A stretch of 64,000 nucleotides of DNA from Aspidiotus rigidus (lineage: Eukaryota; Arthropoda; Insecta; Hemiptera; Diaspididae): contig JAVHKY010000015.1 of the NCBI GenBank assembly GCA_035079385.1, forward strand, positions 930,001 through 994,000, written 5' to 3'. The first letter of the stretch is position 1, and every line of letters begins with the position of its first letter. Made by a program: the position numbers and the translations under genes. This document shows positions 1-10,912 of this stretch, piece by piece. Below the pieces are notes generated by a model. That model ran no database searches, was not told the DNA's origin, and worked only from the letters and a program-made list of their open reading frames with translations.

Positions 1-205
1 GTACGATAGGTATACTGGACTGATAACACGGAGACGACGTTTAGGTTATAAGGAACAAACACGTTTCACGTAACGTCCCGGAACTGACGAGGGCCGTCGG
101 TACCCACCGGTTACCTTAGCTGTCGCGTGACATTACACGAGCCGTATTCCTGCCTTATAGCCTAAAAGTCGTCTCCGTGTTATCAGTCCAGCATACTTAT
201 CGTGC
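1..205. repeat. Foldback MITE (arms about 50 bp), cut by window start
   Basis: Positions 16-38 are an exact reverse complement of 168-190. The match continues with a few mismatches to about 1-53 and 150-203, so most of this 200 bp folds into one hairpin with a GC-rich loop. It has no coding capacity. This is typical of a miniature inverted-repeat element lying in an intron of the receptor gene. The left boundary and any target duplication are not visible because the window begins inside the arm. Confidence 0.6.
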
Positions 206-406
206 TATAGTGCCTTCGTTGTACTACAGGCAACGTTTCTACAAATTCGTGATGAACTTGCGCTACGTGGCGGCCTTCGCCGCGGCTTCGGTCGCCAAAA
301 CGTTCGCTTAGAAATCGCTTACTTTGTTCCTTTATATATAGCGTCATCGCAAGCCCTCCATGTGTCGACTCATCCAAAATATAAAGGTTTTCTTTTACCG
401 TATTTT

Positions 407-967
407 ACCGAGTATAAGTCGCACGCGCATATAAGTCGCACCCCAGATTTGAAAATGAAAAATCAGAAACTTTTATTTTGCTCGCGTATAAGTCGCAGTA
501 TTACTTATATACAAAAAATTCAAAAAACATACAAAAATAATACCTTTTAGGTATTTTCACAAAAATCAATCTTCATCATCTTCATCCATTTCGCTCTCAG
601 AACCACTTTCACTTTCATCAGATGACGTCTCAGCATCTTCCTCTGCCTCACTGTCATTCCATATCATCTCATCCTCAGATCCATCAAGTGCGTTAGTGAT
701 GCAGCACTTTTTGAATGACTGGTAGCACGGAAAATCAGGATATTACGAGTAATCGCGTACAAACTATCTCGATGAATAATGACTACCAGTGATGAACGCG
801 GTGGTCGGTTGATACCTAGGTGGGCTCTGAGCATGAATCGACAAGTTTGAGATAAGAAAACATGCACGCTCTGAAATTTTTTTTTCTTCATTTTTATACT
901 CGCATATAAGTCGCACCCCTTTTTTTGAGCTCTTAAAACCTGTTTAGAAGTGCGACTTATACTCGGT
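407..967 (-). mobile_element. Deleted pogo/Tigger-like transposon with transposase C-terminal remnant
   Basis: An 18 bp inverted repeat (ACCGAGTATAAGTCGCAC) sits at 407-424 and, reversed, at 950-967. Extra copies of the ATAAGTCGCACCCC submotif lie just inside the left end and at about 903-919. On the minus strand, about 556-720 reads as the end of a transposase: SFKKCCITNALDGSEDE followed by a long acidic Ser/Glu/Asp tail and a stop. The SFKKC-x-I-x-NALDG block just before an acidic tail is characteristic of pogo/Tigger-like (Tc1/mariner superfamily, jerky-type) transposases as I know them. The catalytic part is missing and a stop interrupts the frame upstream, so this is a non-autonomous internally deleted copy. 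It lies in an intron of the receptor gene. Confidence 0.6.
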
Positions 968-1100
968 CTTATTTCCACTGCCAAATGGGTAAAGACGCAA
1001 TTTAATTTTATTTTCTTCTGAGTTTTTGAAAAGAACTTTTTTTAAACTCACATGAGGTAATGTCTGTCATGAATAAAATTTTTTCTCTAATTTATTACAG

Positions 1101-1371
1101 ATTAAGGATCCATGTAATCGTTCAAGATGCTCTCACATGTGTCTTGCAGTATCAAAAACTAGTTATGATTGTTACTGCGAGAGATCCAATAAACCTCTTT
1201 TCTTTAATGATATGAACAGTGTTTATTGTCCTGATGATACTCTAATAGCAGCGTATCAGAATTCTTTATACGTCGTAGGCTTGCTGGGTCTTTATAAAAA
1301 TACACCTTTCATCCAGAAAAATACGATAAATATCAGTTGTATTTCAACAATCGTCTACAATTCAATAGACG
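1101..1371 (+). CDS. Receptor exon a: EGF-like domain and start of propeller
   Basis: The acceptor is TTTATTACAG just before 1101, and the donor is G|GTAAAT after 1371 (phase 1). The first 43 residues hold six cysteines in EGF spacing, including the block CSHMC. The rest enters the propeller with a diverged blade start (IVYNSIDG). The reading frame is open to the left as far as the acceptor. Joining to the next exon restores a Gly codon. Confidence 0.8.
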
Positions 1372-4300
1372 GTAAATATTTAGAAAAATATGCAAAAGTA
1401 AGAGAAAACAAGGAAATTTTCATATGTATTGATAGTCTTTTGCTTTTATTTTGCAAATAAGTATTATGATGGTATAAATGGCGTACCTAGCTAGAAAATT
1501 TTTTAGGGGAGGGGGGTTGAACAAAATTCTATGCAATACTTTTTTGTAAATTTATTGGTATGTTGAAGCAAATTTTTCATTCAAGAAAGATCGTTCAACC
1601 CCCCCCCCCCCCCCTCAATCCTCCTGGCTATTCTTCTGAATGGTGTATGTGTTACGCCGAATTCGTGTAATTGCCGAATCGGTGGAGTTGGCAGCATTTT
1701 TGCCGAATTCACGAATTCGGCGACGGCATTGCCGAATTCGTGAACTCAAATCTTTCCTAATCGAATTTTAGTCCCTCTCAAGTATTTTTAAAAGAATTTC
1801 AATGGTCATAAAGTCTTTCAAGAATAGAATCAATGCGTTTTTTAATTTTACGGTCATATCGTGCGGTTCTTGTATTTGTTTTGTTACTCTCTGTAAGTAT
1901 ATTTCTCTTTCAAGAATATCTGATCAAATTTGACGAAGTAGTTTTTTGTGAGAGTTTACTCCCGCTCAAAATCCTTTTCTGAATTTGACTCAGTACAGAA
2001 CGCTTTTTAAACGGTTTGATAACCTCCTAAAACAATTTTAATTATCAAGTTTATCCGCGAAACAGTTCTCGAATGCTGCGACTTAATTTTTAACACCCTA
2101 TTTTTGCTCATAATACCTACCCATATTTTTGGAAAACTGTCATCATCCATCCCATCCTGAAACCCGGCTCAGACCCCCTCCTTCCGGCATCATACCGCCC
2201 CATAGCATTATCTAGTGTCCTCAGCAAATTATTCCAAAAAGTACTCAACAAAAGACTTCTTTGGTATCTAGAATCAAATAATCTTCTCTCATCCTTCCAA
2301 TACGGCTTTAGAAAAGGGCGAAACACCACCCAATCTCTAGTTGATCTTCAATCACAAATTAATAAATCTACACTTCAAAATTCCTGTCTTTACTCCATCT
2401 TTTTTGATTTCCAAGAAGCCTTCCCCCGGGTTTGGAGACACCTCATCGCAAACAAATTACACGAAATTGGCCTCCGAGGCAATCTCCCTAACATACTCGA
2501 GAGTTTCCTTCATGACAGAACATTAATAGTACGAATTCAAAAAATTTACCTCTCCCCCTCTCCCTGTACAAAATGGTGTGCCCCAGGGAGAAGTATTTAG
2601 TGTCTTACTCTTCCTCATAGCCATCAACGACATTACAAAACTTGTTAACCCTTTGCTGACGACTTCAACATTTCGATCTGTTCTTCAAACCCTCAACGAG
2701 CCCACAGACTTCTACAGGAAACACTAAATCTAATCACTGCAAGGACATCAAAAAATGGCTTCAAATTTTCTACTTCTAAAACCTACTTGGTAATTTTTAA
2801 AAAAAGACGCCCTATACCCTACTTTCAACCTCATTTCCTACAAAATTTCGTAATTCCATTCCGCGATTCTGCTAAACTTCTCGGCCTCCATTTTGATCAG
2901 AAACTTTCCTGGAGAAATATACTCGCAAAGAGTAACGAAAACAAATACTAGAACCGCAATAATACAAACAAACCGAGTGCTTTCGGCTAAACAGCCATTC
3001 TCACGGTATAGAAAGCGATAGGGGATCCCTATTGGTTCCCCCTTAGGCTCTCTTATTTCGGAGGTTTTTATGTCTAAATTTGAGGTTGACCTGTTTTCTT
3101 CGGGCCAGGTGTTTTTGAATCACGTTTTCTATTGGCATAGGTACGTGGATGACATATTGTGTGCGTGGACCGGTCCTACGGAGCTCCTTAGTGAGTTTCT
3201 CGCTTATTTAAATAGTTTATATCCGTCCATCAAGTTCACTCTTGAAGTTGGCGGCTTATCAATAAATTTTCTGGACTTAACCATATCCGTCAATGACGGG
3301 GTCCATGATTTCGGTATTTACCGATATTGCTATCCACGGGTCGTCTTTCGTACCTTTTGCCCATAAAGTTGCTACATTTAATAGTTTAATATATCGCCTC
3401 ACTCAGATCCCTTTGAGTGAGGTAGCGTTTAATGAGGAACTCGTGACGATAAAGCACTTGACTAGAGTGAATCAGGTCAAAGTGGACATCGACCTCATGG
3501 TCCGTAGAAGACTTACAAGAAAAAGTCTCGATTCTACTACCTCCCTCCCCCGCCAGTTGCATCTTGATAGGTGTAAACGGTGGATTAGGAGTTTTCTTCG
3601 GAGGTGAGCCGTGTCCTCCGTCCCTTTGGTTTCCGACCGGCGTTTTATAGTACCAATACGGTGAAGAGCCTCTTGGTCAAGTTAAAGGATCCGATTCCGA
3701 TGGCCGAGAGGGAGGGTGTTTATAGGGTGGCCTGTGGTGATTGCCCGAGTGTGTACATAGGGATGACTGGCCGTCAATTCAAAATTAGAGTTGACGAACA
3801 CAGGAAAGCATGGGAAAAAAGAAAAGTAGGGGAGTCGGCGTTTGCTGACCACTTAATTGAATGTGGTCATAGCCTCAAAGAGGGATCTGAAGTTCTCCTC
3901 CACAGGGAAAAATCTTATTTTAGGCGCTTAGCTTTAGAAGAAATTGAAATTCATCGTCACCGAAATATTAAAGACATTACCGTGGTGAACAGGTACATTC
4001 CTGAGGAGGGATTGATTGAATTAGTCTATGAGAATGATTCACATTTCGATGACTCGCTGGTTCAGTCATGACCTCCTCGTTCGTTGTTACTCGTTCTTGT
4101 TGGTGTTGGGTTCAGTCGCTTTCTATACCGTGAGAATGGCTGTTTAGCCGAAAGCGCTCTGTTTGTTTGTATTATTGCGGTTCTAGTATTTGTTTTCGTT
4201 ACTCTTTGCGAGTATATTTCTCTATGATGGATGACCGTAAAATTAAAAAACGCATTGATTCTAACTTTCCTGGACTCTCCATATCAAATATTTAAAAGCA

Positions 4301-7300
4301 AAATGTATACGTGCCTTAAACGTCATTAAATTCGTATCACACCCCTTTAAAGGAGCCTCCAGAAAATTACTACTACAACTCTACAAAAGTCTTATTCGAT
4401 CTATATTAGATTACGGGGCACCAACATACAATTTAGCCAACAAATCTGTTCTCTCGTTACTTGATACCATTCAAACCTCCTCCTTGAGAATGGCCTTAGA
4501 TGTCTACCGCACAAGCCCCAAACTTAGTTTATGTGCAGAAGCCGCTGAACCTCCACTCTCCTTTCGTAGACTCGTCCTAACTTCTAATTTCTTATCCTCT
4601 GTCTCCCAATTCCCTGATCTTCCTATATATAACTCAATCTTTCTACAAAATACTCAACCCTTTTCGACTCACAATAAACATATCCTTCTCCAATTCAATC
4701 ACTCCCTCAATAAGCCATTTCAAGCAAATCCTTTGCAACTCATTTACATTACCTCCCCACCTTGGACGCTCCCTGAACCAAACATACGTCTTGACCTCAT
4801 ACAATTCCCTAAATCTAACAACAACATGATTATCGAAAACATCCGACAGATGATACAGGAATATCCGGATTACACAATTTGCCTTTCAGACGGATCTAAA
4901 AAATTGAATAAGACTGCTTACGCTTATTCCATAAATGGATGCCTTACTTCTCACCGTATACGCAACATTGCATCCATATTCACAGCTATTCTCCTGCCTT
5001 TCTCATCTCTCCCAACTCCCTCCAAATGGCAAATTCCTTCTCCTCACTGACTCACTTTCTTCTTTACACTCCATACCGGACACGTATAGTACTCACCCCC
5101 TTATTCAACGTATTCACCTCACACTACTTATCCTTAAGTCAATCAACACCCAAATCACATTCATATGGATCCCTGGTCATATCAATCTTCCAGAACATGA
5201 TGCAGTCGACAGAGCCGCCAAAAATGCCACTTCCTTAACTAAAATAACCGATTTCACCCGTTTACCTGTCTCCGATTACAAAAATCACTACCGTCTTCTC
5301 ATCCTTCAAAAATGGAAAACATTCTGGAAAAACCAAACGACTAACAAACTTTACAGTATTAAACGAACTCCCGTACCCTGGTCCTCCTCTTTAAGAAATA
5401 CTAGACGTGAAGAGGTTGTTCTCACTCGTCTAAGAATTGGTCATACTCGTATCACACATTCCTACCTCATCAACCCCGATCTTCTAGCTCCCCCATCCTG
5501 TCCTTACTGCGAAGAAGAGACTTTAACAGTCAAACACTTCTTTTCCTGTCCACTACTCGCACCTCTCCGCTCTTCCCTAAATGTACCCTCCTCCCACTCT
5601 CAAGCATTAATAAATAATTCAGACACAATAACCTCCTCCCTCCAATACATACGCCTCACCCAATTCTACTCCTCCATAAATAAAAAAAAAAGAAAAAATA
5701 TAGGTACATATTATATTAATAAGTATATACAGTATATATAAAAGTAATATCCGCACACTATTACCTTCTCCATATTCATCCCTAACTCATCATTCTAAGA
5801 TGTAAACTCCATTATCTCTATTAACATGTAATAATCATCGAGCTAATAGCCCGCTGTGTTGCTTTAAGGCTCGTAAAAAAAAAAATAAATAAATAAATAA
5901 ATAAAAAAAAAAAAAAATTTTTAACACCCTTATGGAACTGTTTCTCATTCAGGAGACCCGAATTAAAACGAGTTGAGTACACGAATTCGGCAAAAAAGCT
6001 GTCGATTCTACGGATTTCGGCAATTACACGAATCATCAGAGCTGTTTTGCAGCTCTACCGCTGGTCGTATTATGCGCGGGCTACCATCATTCAGTGTACA
6101 ATGAAAAGATTGATTTCATATTTCACAGGAAGCGTTATTCTAACTGAAATGGAAAAACAAAGAATATACTCCTGGAAACCAAAAACTGAAGAATTAGAAT
6201 TGATCCTTGACGCTGGATTGGGAACTATCAATTCAATGGAATTTGATGATCATGCCAATAATCTGTACTGGATAGACCCGGGAATTCATACCATTAAGGT
6301 TATGGATATGAATTCACGGGTGTGTGTGAGTATATTAGTGGGAAATTCATCATATTCACCAGTAAACTTCGCTCTCGTTCCATCTGTCGGGTGAGTTAAA
6401 CAAAAAGCATGATAAGATTTCGGGAATTCAATGGCGTTGCGCAGAATGATTTTTAGAAGCATAAATTAATTTCAATTGCAGGTTTATGTTCGTTCTATTC
6501 GTGAAAGAAAACTCAGTCGCTGTTGTTGAACGTATCTCAATGAATGGAAGACCCGATTCCAGAAAAAGTTTATTAGTAGATGATGAAATTGATGAGATAG
6601 AAAATCTCACCATACACTACATGAAAGAATATAACATAATCTTTCTCGTGGATAGACAGATAGATGAGATCAAGTATTTCTCCGTCGAGAAATCAGGTTA
6701 TTATCAAATCCTCGTAATATAGCATAATTTTCGGTGTTGATACTCATTTCTTAAATGATATTATTTCATACATTTTCAAGTTCGTCTAAGTTAATTGGTA
6801 CATTTGGAATAATCCGAATATGAATTCAATACCTCGTGTGTACGTATATTTTGAAATCAAGTATGGAACTGCCTTGCCATCACTTTATTAATTCCAACTT
6901 ACATTCTAATTGATAAAAATATGGAGAAGCCGTTTCATTCTTTTTTGGAAAGTTTCTTCCTCGGAAATGGTTTCTTTTTTTTGGTGGAAGAGGGGCAGCT
7001 TATTTTGAATCGCGTAGTCTTTTTTCTCGGCACAAGTAATTCCAGAATGAAGATAAGTTCATTCCGAAATCAGATCATGAACAGGAAGAAAAAGTTTGCG
7101 GTGGGTTTTGTTGAATAATTTCTCAATCTTGGTTCATTTTAGCGCGTAGTAATCTCGATTTTTGAAAAAACTTCAGCTCCCAAGACGAAGTTAAGCGATG
7201 AATGCAGGGAACCTAGTCCCGGTACATGGACGTTTTCCCGAAGCCATTTTCCCGAATGGACTCTGTCCCGTATGGACGTGTACCCGAGGCCGTTTTCCCG

Positions 7301-10300
7301 AAAATCAATTTCACGAAAGACACGTTCCCAAATCCGTTTTCTCGAACATCAATTTCACGAAAGACCCAACCCACATTAATGAGGAACAAGTTATATTTAC
7401 CGCTGATAACTAACAATTTTATCAACATCGAAATGAACGAAGAACGACTTATAGTTAGCTCTGACTTGGGCTGGTCAACGTTATGCGGTGGACGACCGTG
7501 GCCTCGTCCGTGCCTTCCTTCACCTTGCATATTGGTTTTAAGAATTGAATTCGGAATTGGAGTCCCGGAAAGTTTCGTGACTCCTCCCATCATAATTATA
7601 TATTTGTACTTAGCTCAAAAGTAGAAATTTCCCGCGCAATTCGGAAAAAATATCCGGTGTCTGTCGTCCGCCAACCTAACCTAAGTATAGGAGGGAGACT
7701 TGGAAATATCTAGACAGTTGAAATTTTCCAAGTCCAGGTTTAAGCTATACTGTATAGAGGTGCTGGACTGAAAAATCTTGACCATCGAACTATATTATAA
7801 TATAAGGTTGGAATTTGGAAAAATTTTGGGTCGGTCAGTTTTTACCGGACATCACACGGCGTACCCACAAGGAGAAATAAGAGCCCGAAAAAAAAAAGGA
7901 TCAGGATAGCCGAAAATTTACAGTACAATTTCTTGAGGCAGACTCGGAAATGGTGTCCAAATAACTCCCTCTATATCGCCTGTAGTGGTATACCCTGATA
8001 TAGAAATTTTGGACTGATAGTGCCCATCTCATTCGCATTTTTTTTTTTGGGCGAGAGAAGTGAAGAAGAAGTCGTATTGCAGAATTTTGAACAGAAAGGA
8101 GGAGTTACGTATTAGATGAAATAGTTATTTGTGCAACAAGGGAGAAAAATGAGCCATTTCTCACGAGTGCAAAGTTAGCTGATATTTGCACACAGTTGAG
8201 AAATGCTTTTTCTCCCGTGTTGCACATAACGTTTTTCTTTACGCGATGAAAAAGCGATGAAAAAGCCGAGTCGTGTTCTTACCCGCGGAAATTCATATCT
8301 CACCAAGGGTAGATATGAAAATTCATATCTACCCTTTGCACATGCGCAATACTGATTTTGACGCTACAACGACGCGCATTCACGGAGTGTCGTTTTGCCT
8401 ACGAAACGAAGCGCTTTGTTCCCGTAAATCGAGTAGGATAAACGGCGTTATCGTATGTGCGTAAAGAAAATAATATAATCGTAGTAACAATGATAATAAT
8501 ACCGAATGATAATTCTTATTCATTAGGTTTAGTTGGTTTGTTTTAGATTTACTGAAAGTGGTGAGTACAAAAAAGATGGGTAATATAGAAAGTATAACAG
8601 GTCTCGGATACTACGTAATTTGGTCAGACGATGACTTCACAATTAATACAGCTTACAGTGACAGTATTATTATACGTGCAGACCAGAAATATCGTATACC
8701 TTTTGAAGTAAATAAAATAAAATTAGGTAATAATATTTGTTAATACATAATTCATTCTTTCTGATGTACCTATTGTATGGGTACCTGTCTGTATTCTATT
8801 TCTTTTCTTTCTAAAAAATTTTCTTCCAGATTTAAAAGCCTCTGACTCTGGAAGAAGTTCTTTAAAAATCACAAATGTTTTCAACCAAACTGTTGCGCCT
8901 GACACAGGAAAATGCCTTCAAAATAATGGAGGTTGCGAAAAACTCTGTTTATCATCAAGTGGTCATCTGAAATTTGTGAGTATTCACTGGAAGTTACATA
9001 ATTATAACATACATTCCAGGCGTCAATTTATTTTCAATTATTAATTTTTTCAACAGTCATCTGAAATTTGTGAATGTTCATTTTTAGTTACATATAACAT
9101 GCATTCAAGGCGTCAATTTTTTTGTTAAAGTCATTTTCTTCAAAAAGGATTCAGTGTCTTAGCAAAGAAAGCAAAGCATTGGAACATAATTTTTAGAATA
9201 CAGTATTTGCAAGCTATACAAAAAAAATCCAGCATGTACTTCAGTTTCACGTTCAAATTGACCTCTGCCTTTATTAGGACACTCCTAGTTTTTTTAATAA
9301 ACAAGTACCTAGTATGGGAAATATTTTCAGAAATAGGGTATAATTCTGAATTTACTTCTAAATACTTTTATCTGATCTACTAATTAATAATATAGGAACT
9401 AGGATTAAGCTTCATTTTAAATGAAACGTTTGAAAAATTGCGTATACCTACTTATTTTTACACTAGACGCCGTATCCTAGTAGCTTTGGGATTGGTGATT
9501 ATATTTTAGGTCATCAATATTCATCAGAAATTCCAGTTTTCGGTTCAGAACCGAAACGAAAAACATAAAAATAAGTTGGAAAGAAAAGGCCGTGGCAAGG
9601 TGCACATGTTTTTTTTAGAATTTTCAAAGTGGTGGGCAAAATGAGGGTTTTACGCCTGCGATCTCCTTGAGCACTTGAACAGAACAAAGAGTACGAGAAA
9701 TGCTTTGACAATATCGTATTCGTTACAGTGCCCAAGAGACATGAAACCCTCATTCTGCTCATAGCGCACCACTGGCATCACTTCAGAAATTCGGAAAAAA
9801 ATGTATGTACCTATGTTAGTTTTTGACGTCGCAAAGAAGATGCACCGAGTTTGATGGATGCATCTCTTGAAGGTACATGGATTTATTTGAATGCTATTTA
9901 GGTCTATAAAACATATGAAGACCGGGTTTGTAATTTCACACCATTATCTACAAAAATATACATCGAAATGAAGTTTCAAACGAACTCGCGTGGTCTTCAA
10001 TATGATATTACGGTAATCTACCATATACTTTTTTGCAGACCTGCCTTTGTCCGGAAGGAGAAACCTTAGTTAATGGAACATCATGCAAGAAATTATCATC
10101 ATTTGATTCTGTAACTATCCAAGAATCTCAAATGAACAAATCCGAAACAAACTCTGAGACTCTACTCGATATCGCAACACCGAAGTCATCGACCATGAGC
10201 AAAGCAGATGCAGAAATCACGACACCTCTTCAGCAAACAGAATCCATTACTTTCATAACTCAATTAGCTAACGGGAAATCATGCCCTGTTTGTCAGAATC

Positions 10301-10872
10301 CACAGCCTCAAAATTCACTATCTCTGAAACAAAAGCTTCAGGAATCATCTTTATCGTCATCAATTACTATCTTATACGAAGTTTTTATTTATATCGTAGC
10401 CGTAATCTTGGGAGTTGGCACAGGTTATTATATTTCTCGAGCAAGATCATTGCCAAAAATTCGTAAGATAAGGTGAGTAATATCTGAGTACACACCAATG
10501 CTTTTTGAAGAAAACTACCAATTGTTTTTTATAGATAAGCCAATCTCTTGAGTTTTGGCCTTTCTTTAACGCGGAACGCGCTATTAATACATCTTCAGAC
10601 ATATTCGCGTCCGACAGGAAACCAAGTCAAACCTATCTTGAGTTGAATTAATTTAGGGTTTTGAATAAATTTAAGCCTTTGTACAGTAAAGGCGCACTTG
10701 AAACAATTTCATTGAAGAGGGAAGAAAGGAGATGATTAACACGGAGAAGCGTATGACGTCAGACAGACGTGAAATCATCAGGTGAAAATATAAACCAAAG
10801 AGGGCGAGGGGGAATCTGATTTGGTGGAGGGCGTAACGCTTCCAAGAGGGTTTTGACTGAAGAGCGTAGGGA

Positions 10873-10912
<40 letters not shown>

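Larger units (their letters stand above)
2914..4262 (+). mobile_element. Penelope-like element with GIY-YIG endonuclease and inverted termini
   Basis: A 12 bp target duplication AACTTTCCTGGA (2902-2913 and 4263-4274) shows it inserted into the LINE. Positions 2914-3017 and 4117-4220 form a 104 bp inverted repeat with only two mismatches by my count. Inside is the C-terminal part of the RT (RYVDDILCAW at about 3140, then about 3290-3600 after a +1 shift). The GIY-YIG endonuclease follows in the first frame (3604-4071) with GVYRVACGDC and YIGMTGRQF and a downstream HR/NRY region. RT joined to GIY-YIG defines Penelope-like elements. The N-terminal half of the RT is absent and two frame changes are needed, so it is a 5'-truncated inactive copy. 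Confidence 0.85.
2100..5916 (+). mobile_element. 5'-truncated I/R1-like LINE (RT plus RNase H), split by a Penelope insertion
   Basis: The 14 bp target duplication ATTTTTAACACCCT flanks it (2086-2099 and 5917-5930). The reverse-transcriptase part (about 2110-2905) shows ASYRPIALSSVLSKL, QYGFRKGRNTTQSL and FADD. After the Penelope insert the thumb region resumes at 4275. RNase H follows, with CLSDGS at about 4880, LLTDSLSSL at about 5040 and the GH..N..H..VDRAAKNA block at about 5180-5230. A Cys-rich C-terminus follows (CPYC...H..SCP). The 3' end is a TAAA-rich tail. Several frameshifts and stops make it dead. RT-RNase H order points to the I/R1/LOA group of LINEs. Confidence 0.8.
1665..6035. 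mobile_element. TIR element interrupted by LINE and Penelope insertions
   Basis: The left end (about 1665-1746) holds GAATTCGTGTAATTGCCGAA and repeated TGCCGAATTC blocks. The right end (about 5968-6035) is its approximate inverse (GGCAATTACACGAATC at the edge). Removing the LINE at 2100-5916 and one target copy leaves an element of only about 0.55 kb, with no coding capacity seen. It is therefore best read as a MITE-like element that became a landing pad for other elements inside the receptor intron. Confidence 0.55.
6697..8546. other. Receptor intron with short repeats and hairpins
   Basis: No coding exon is seen. At 7222-7372 there is a degenerate direct repeat built on TTTTCCCGAA / TTTCACGAAAGACNC units. 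At 7680-8000 there are copies of a motif found again near 13.2 kb (GACTTGGAAA...GAGCTATAC). Positions 8131-8470 hold nested hairpins described separately. Confidence 0.5.

Noticed and set aside
4117..4222. Hammerhead ribozyme in the Penelope terminus
   Set aside because: The terminus folds (CGCTTTC with GAAAGCG) and has a CCGAAAG, but I could not find a CUGANGA core in the right place on either strand.
7213..7624. Overlapping 126- and 132-codon frames on opposite strands
   Set aside because: Both are produced by the TTTTCCCGAA-type direct repeat; neither shows domains or fits the receptor exon phases.
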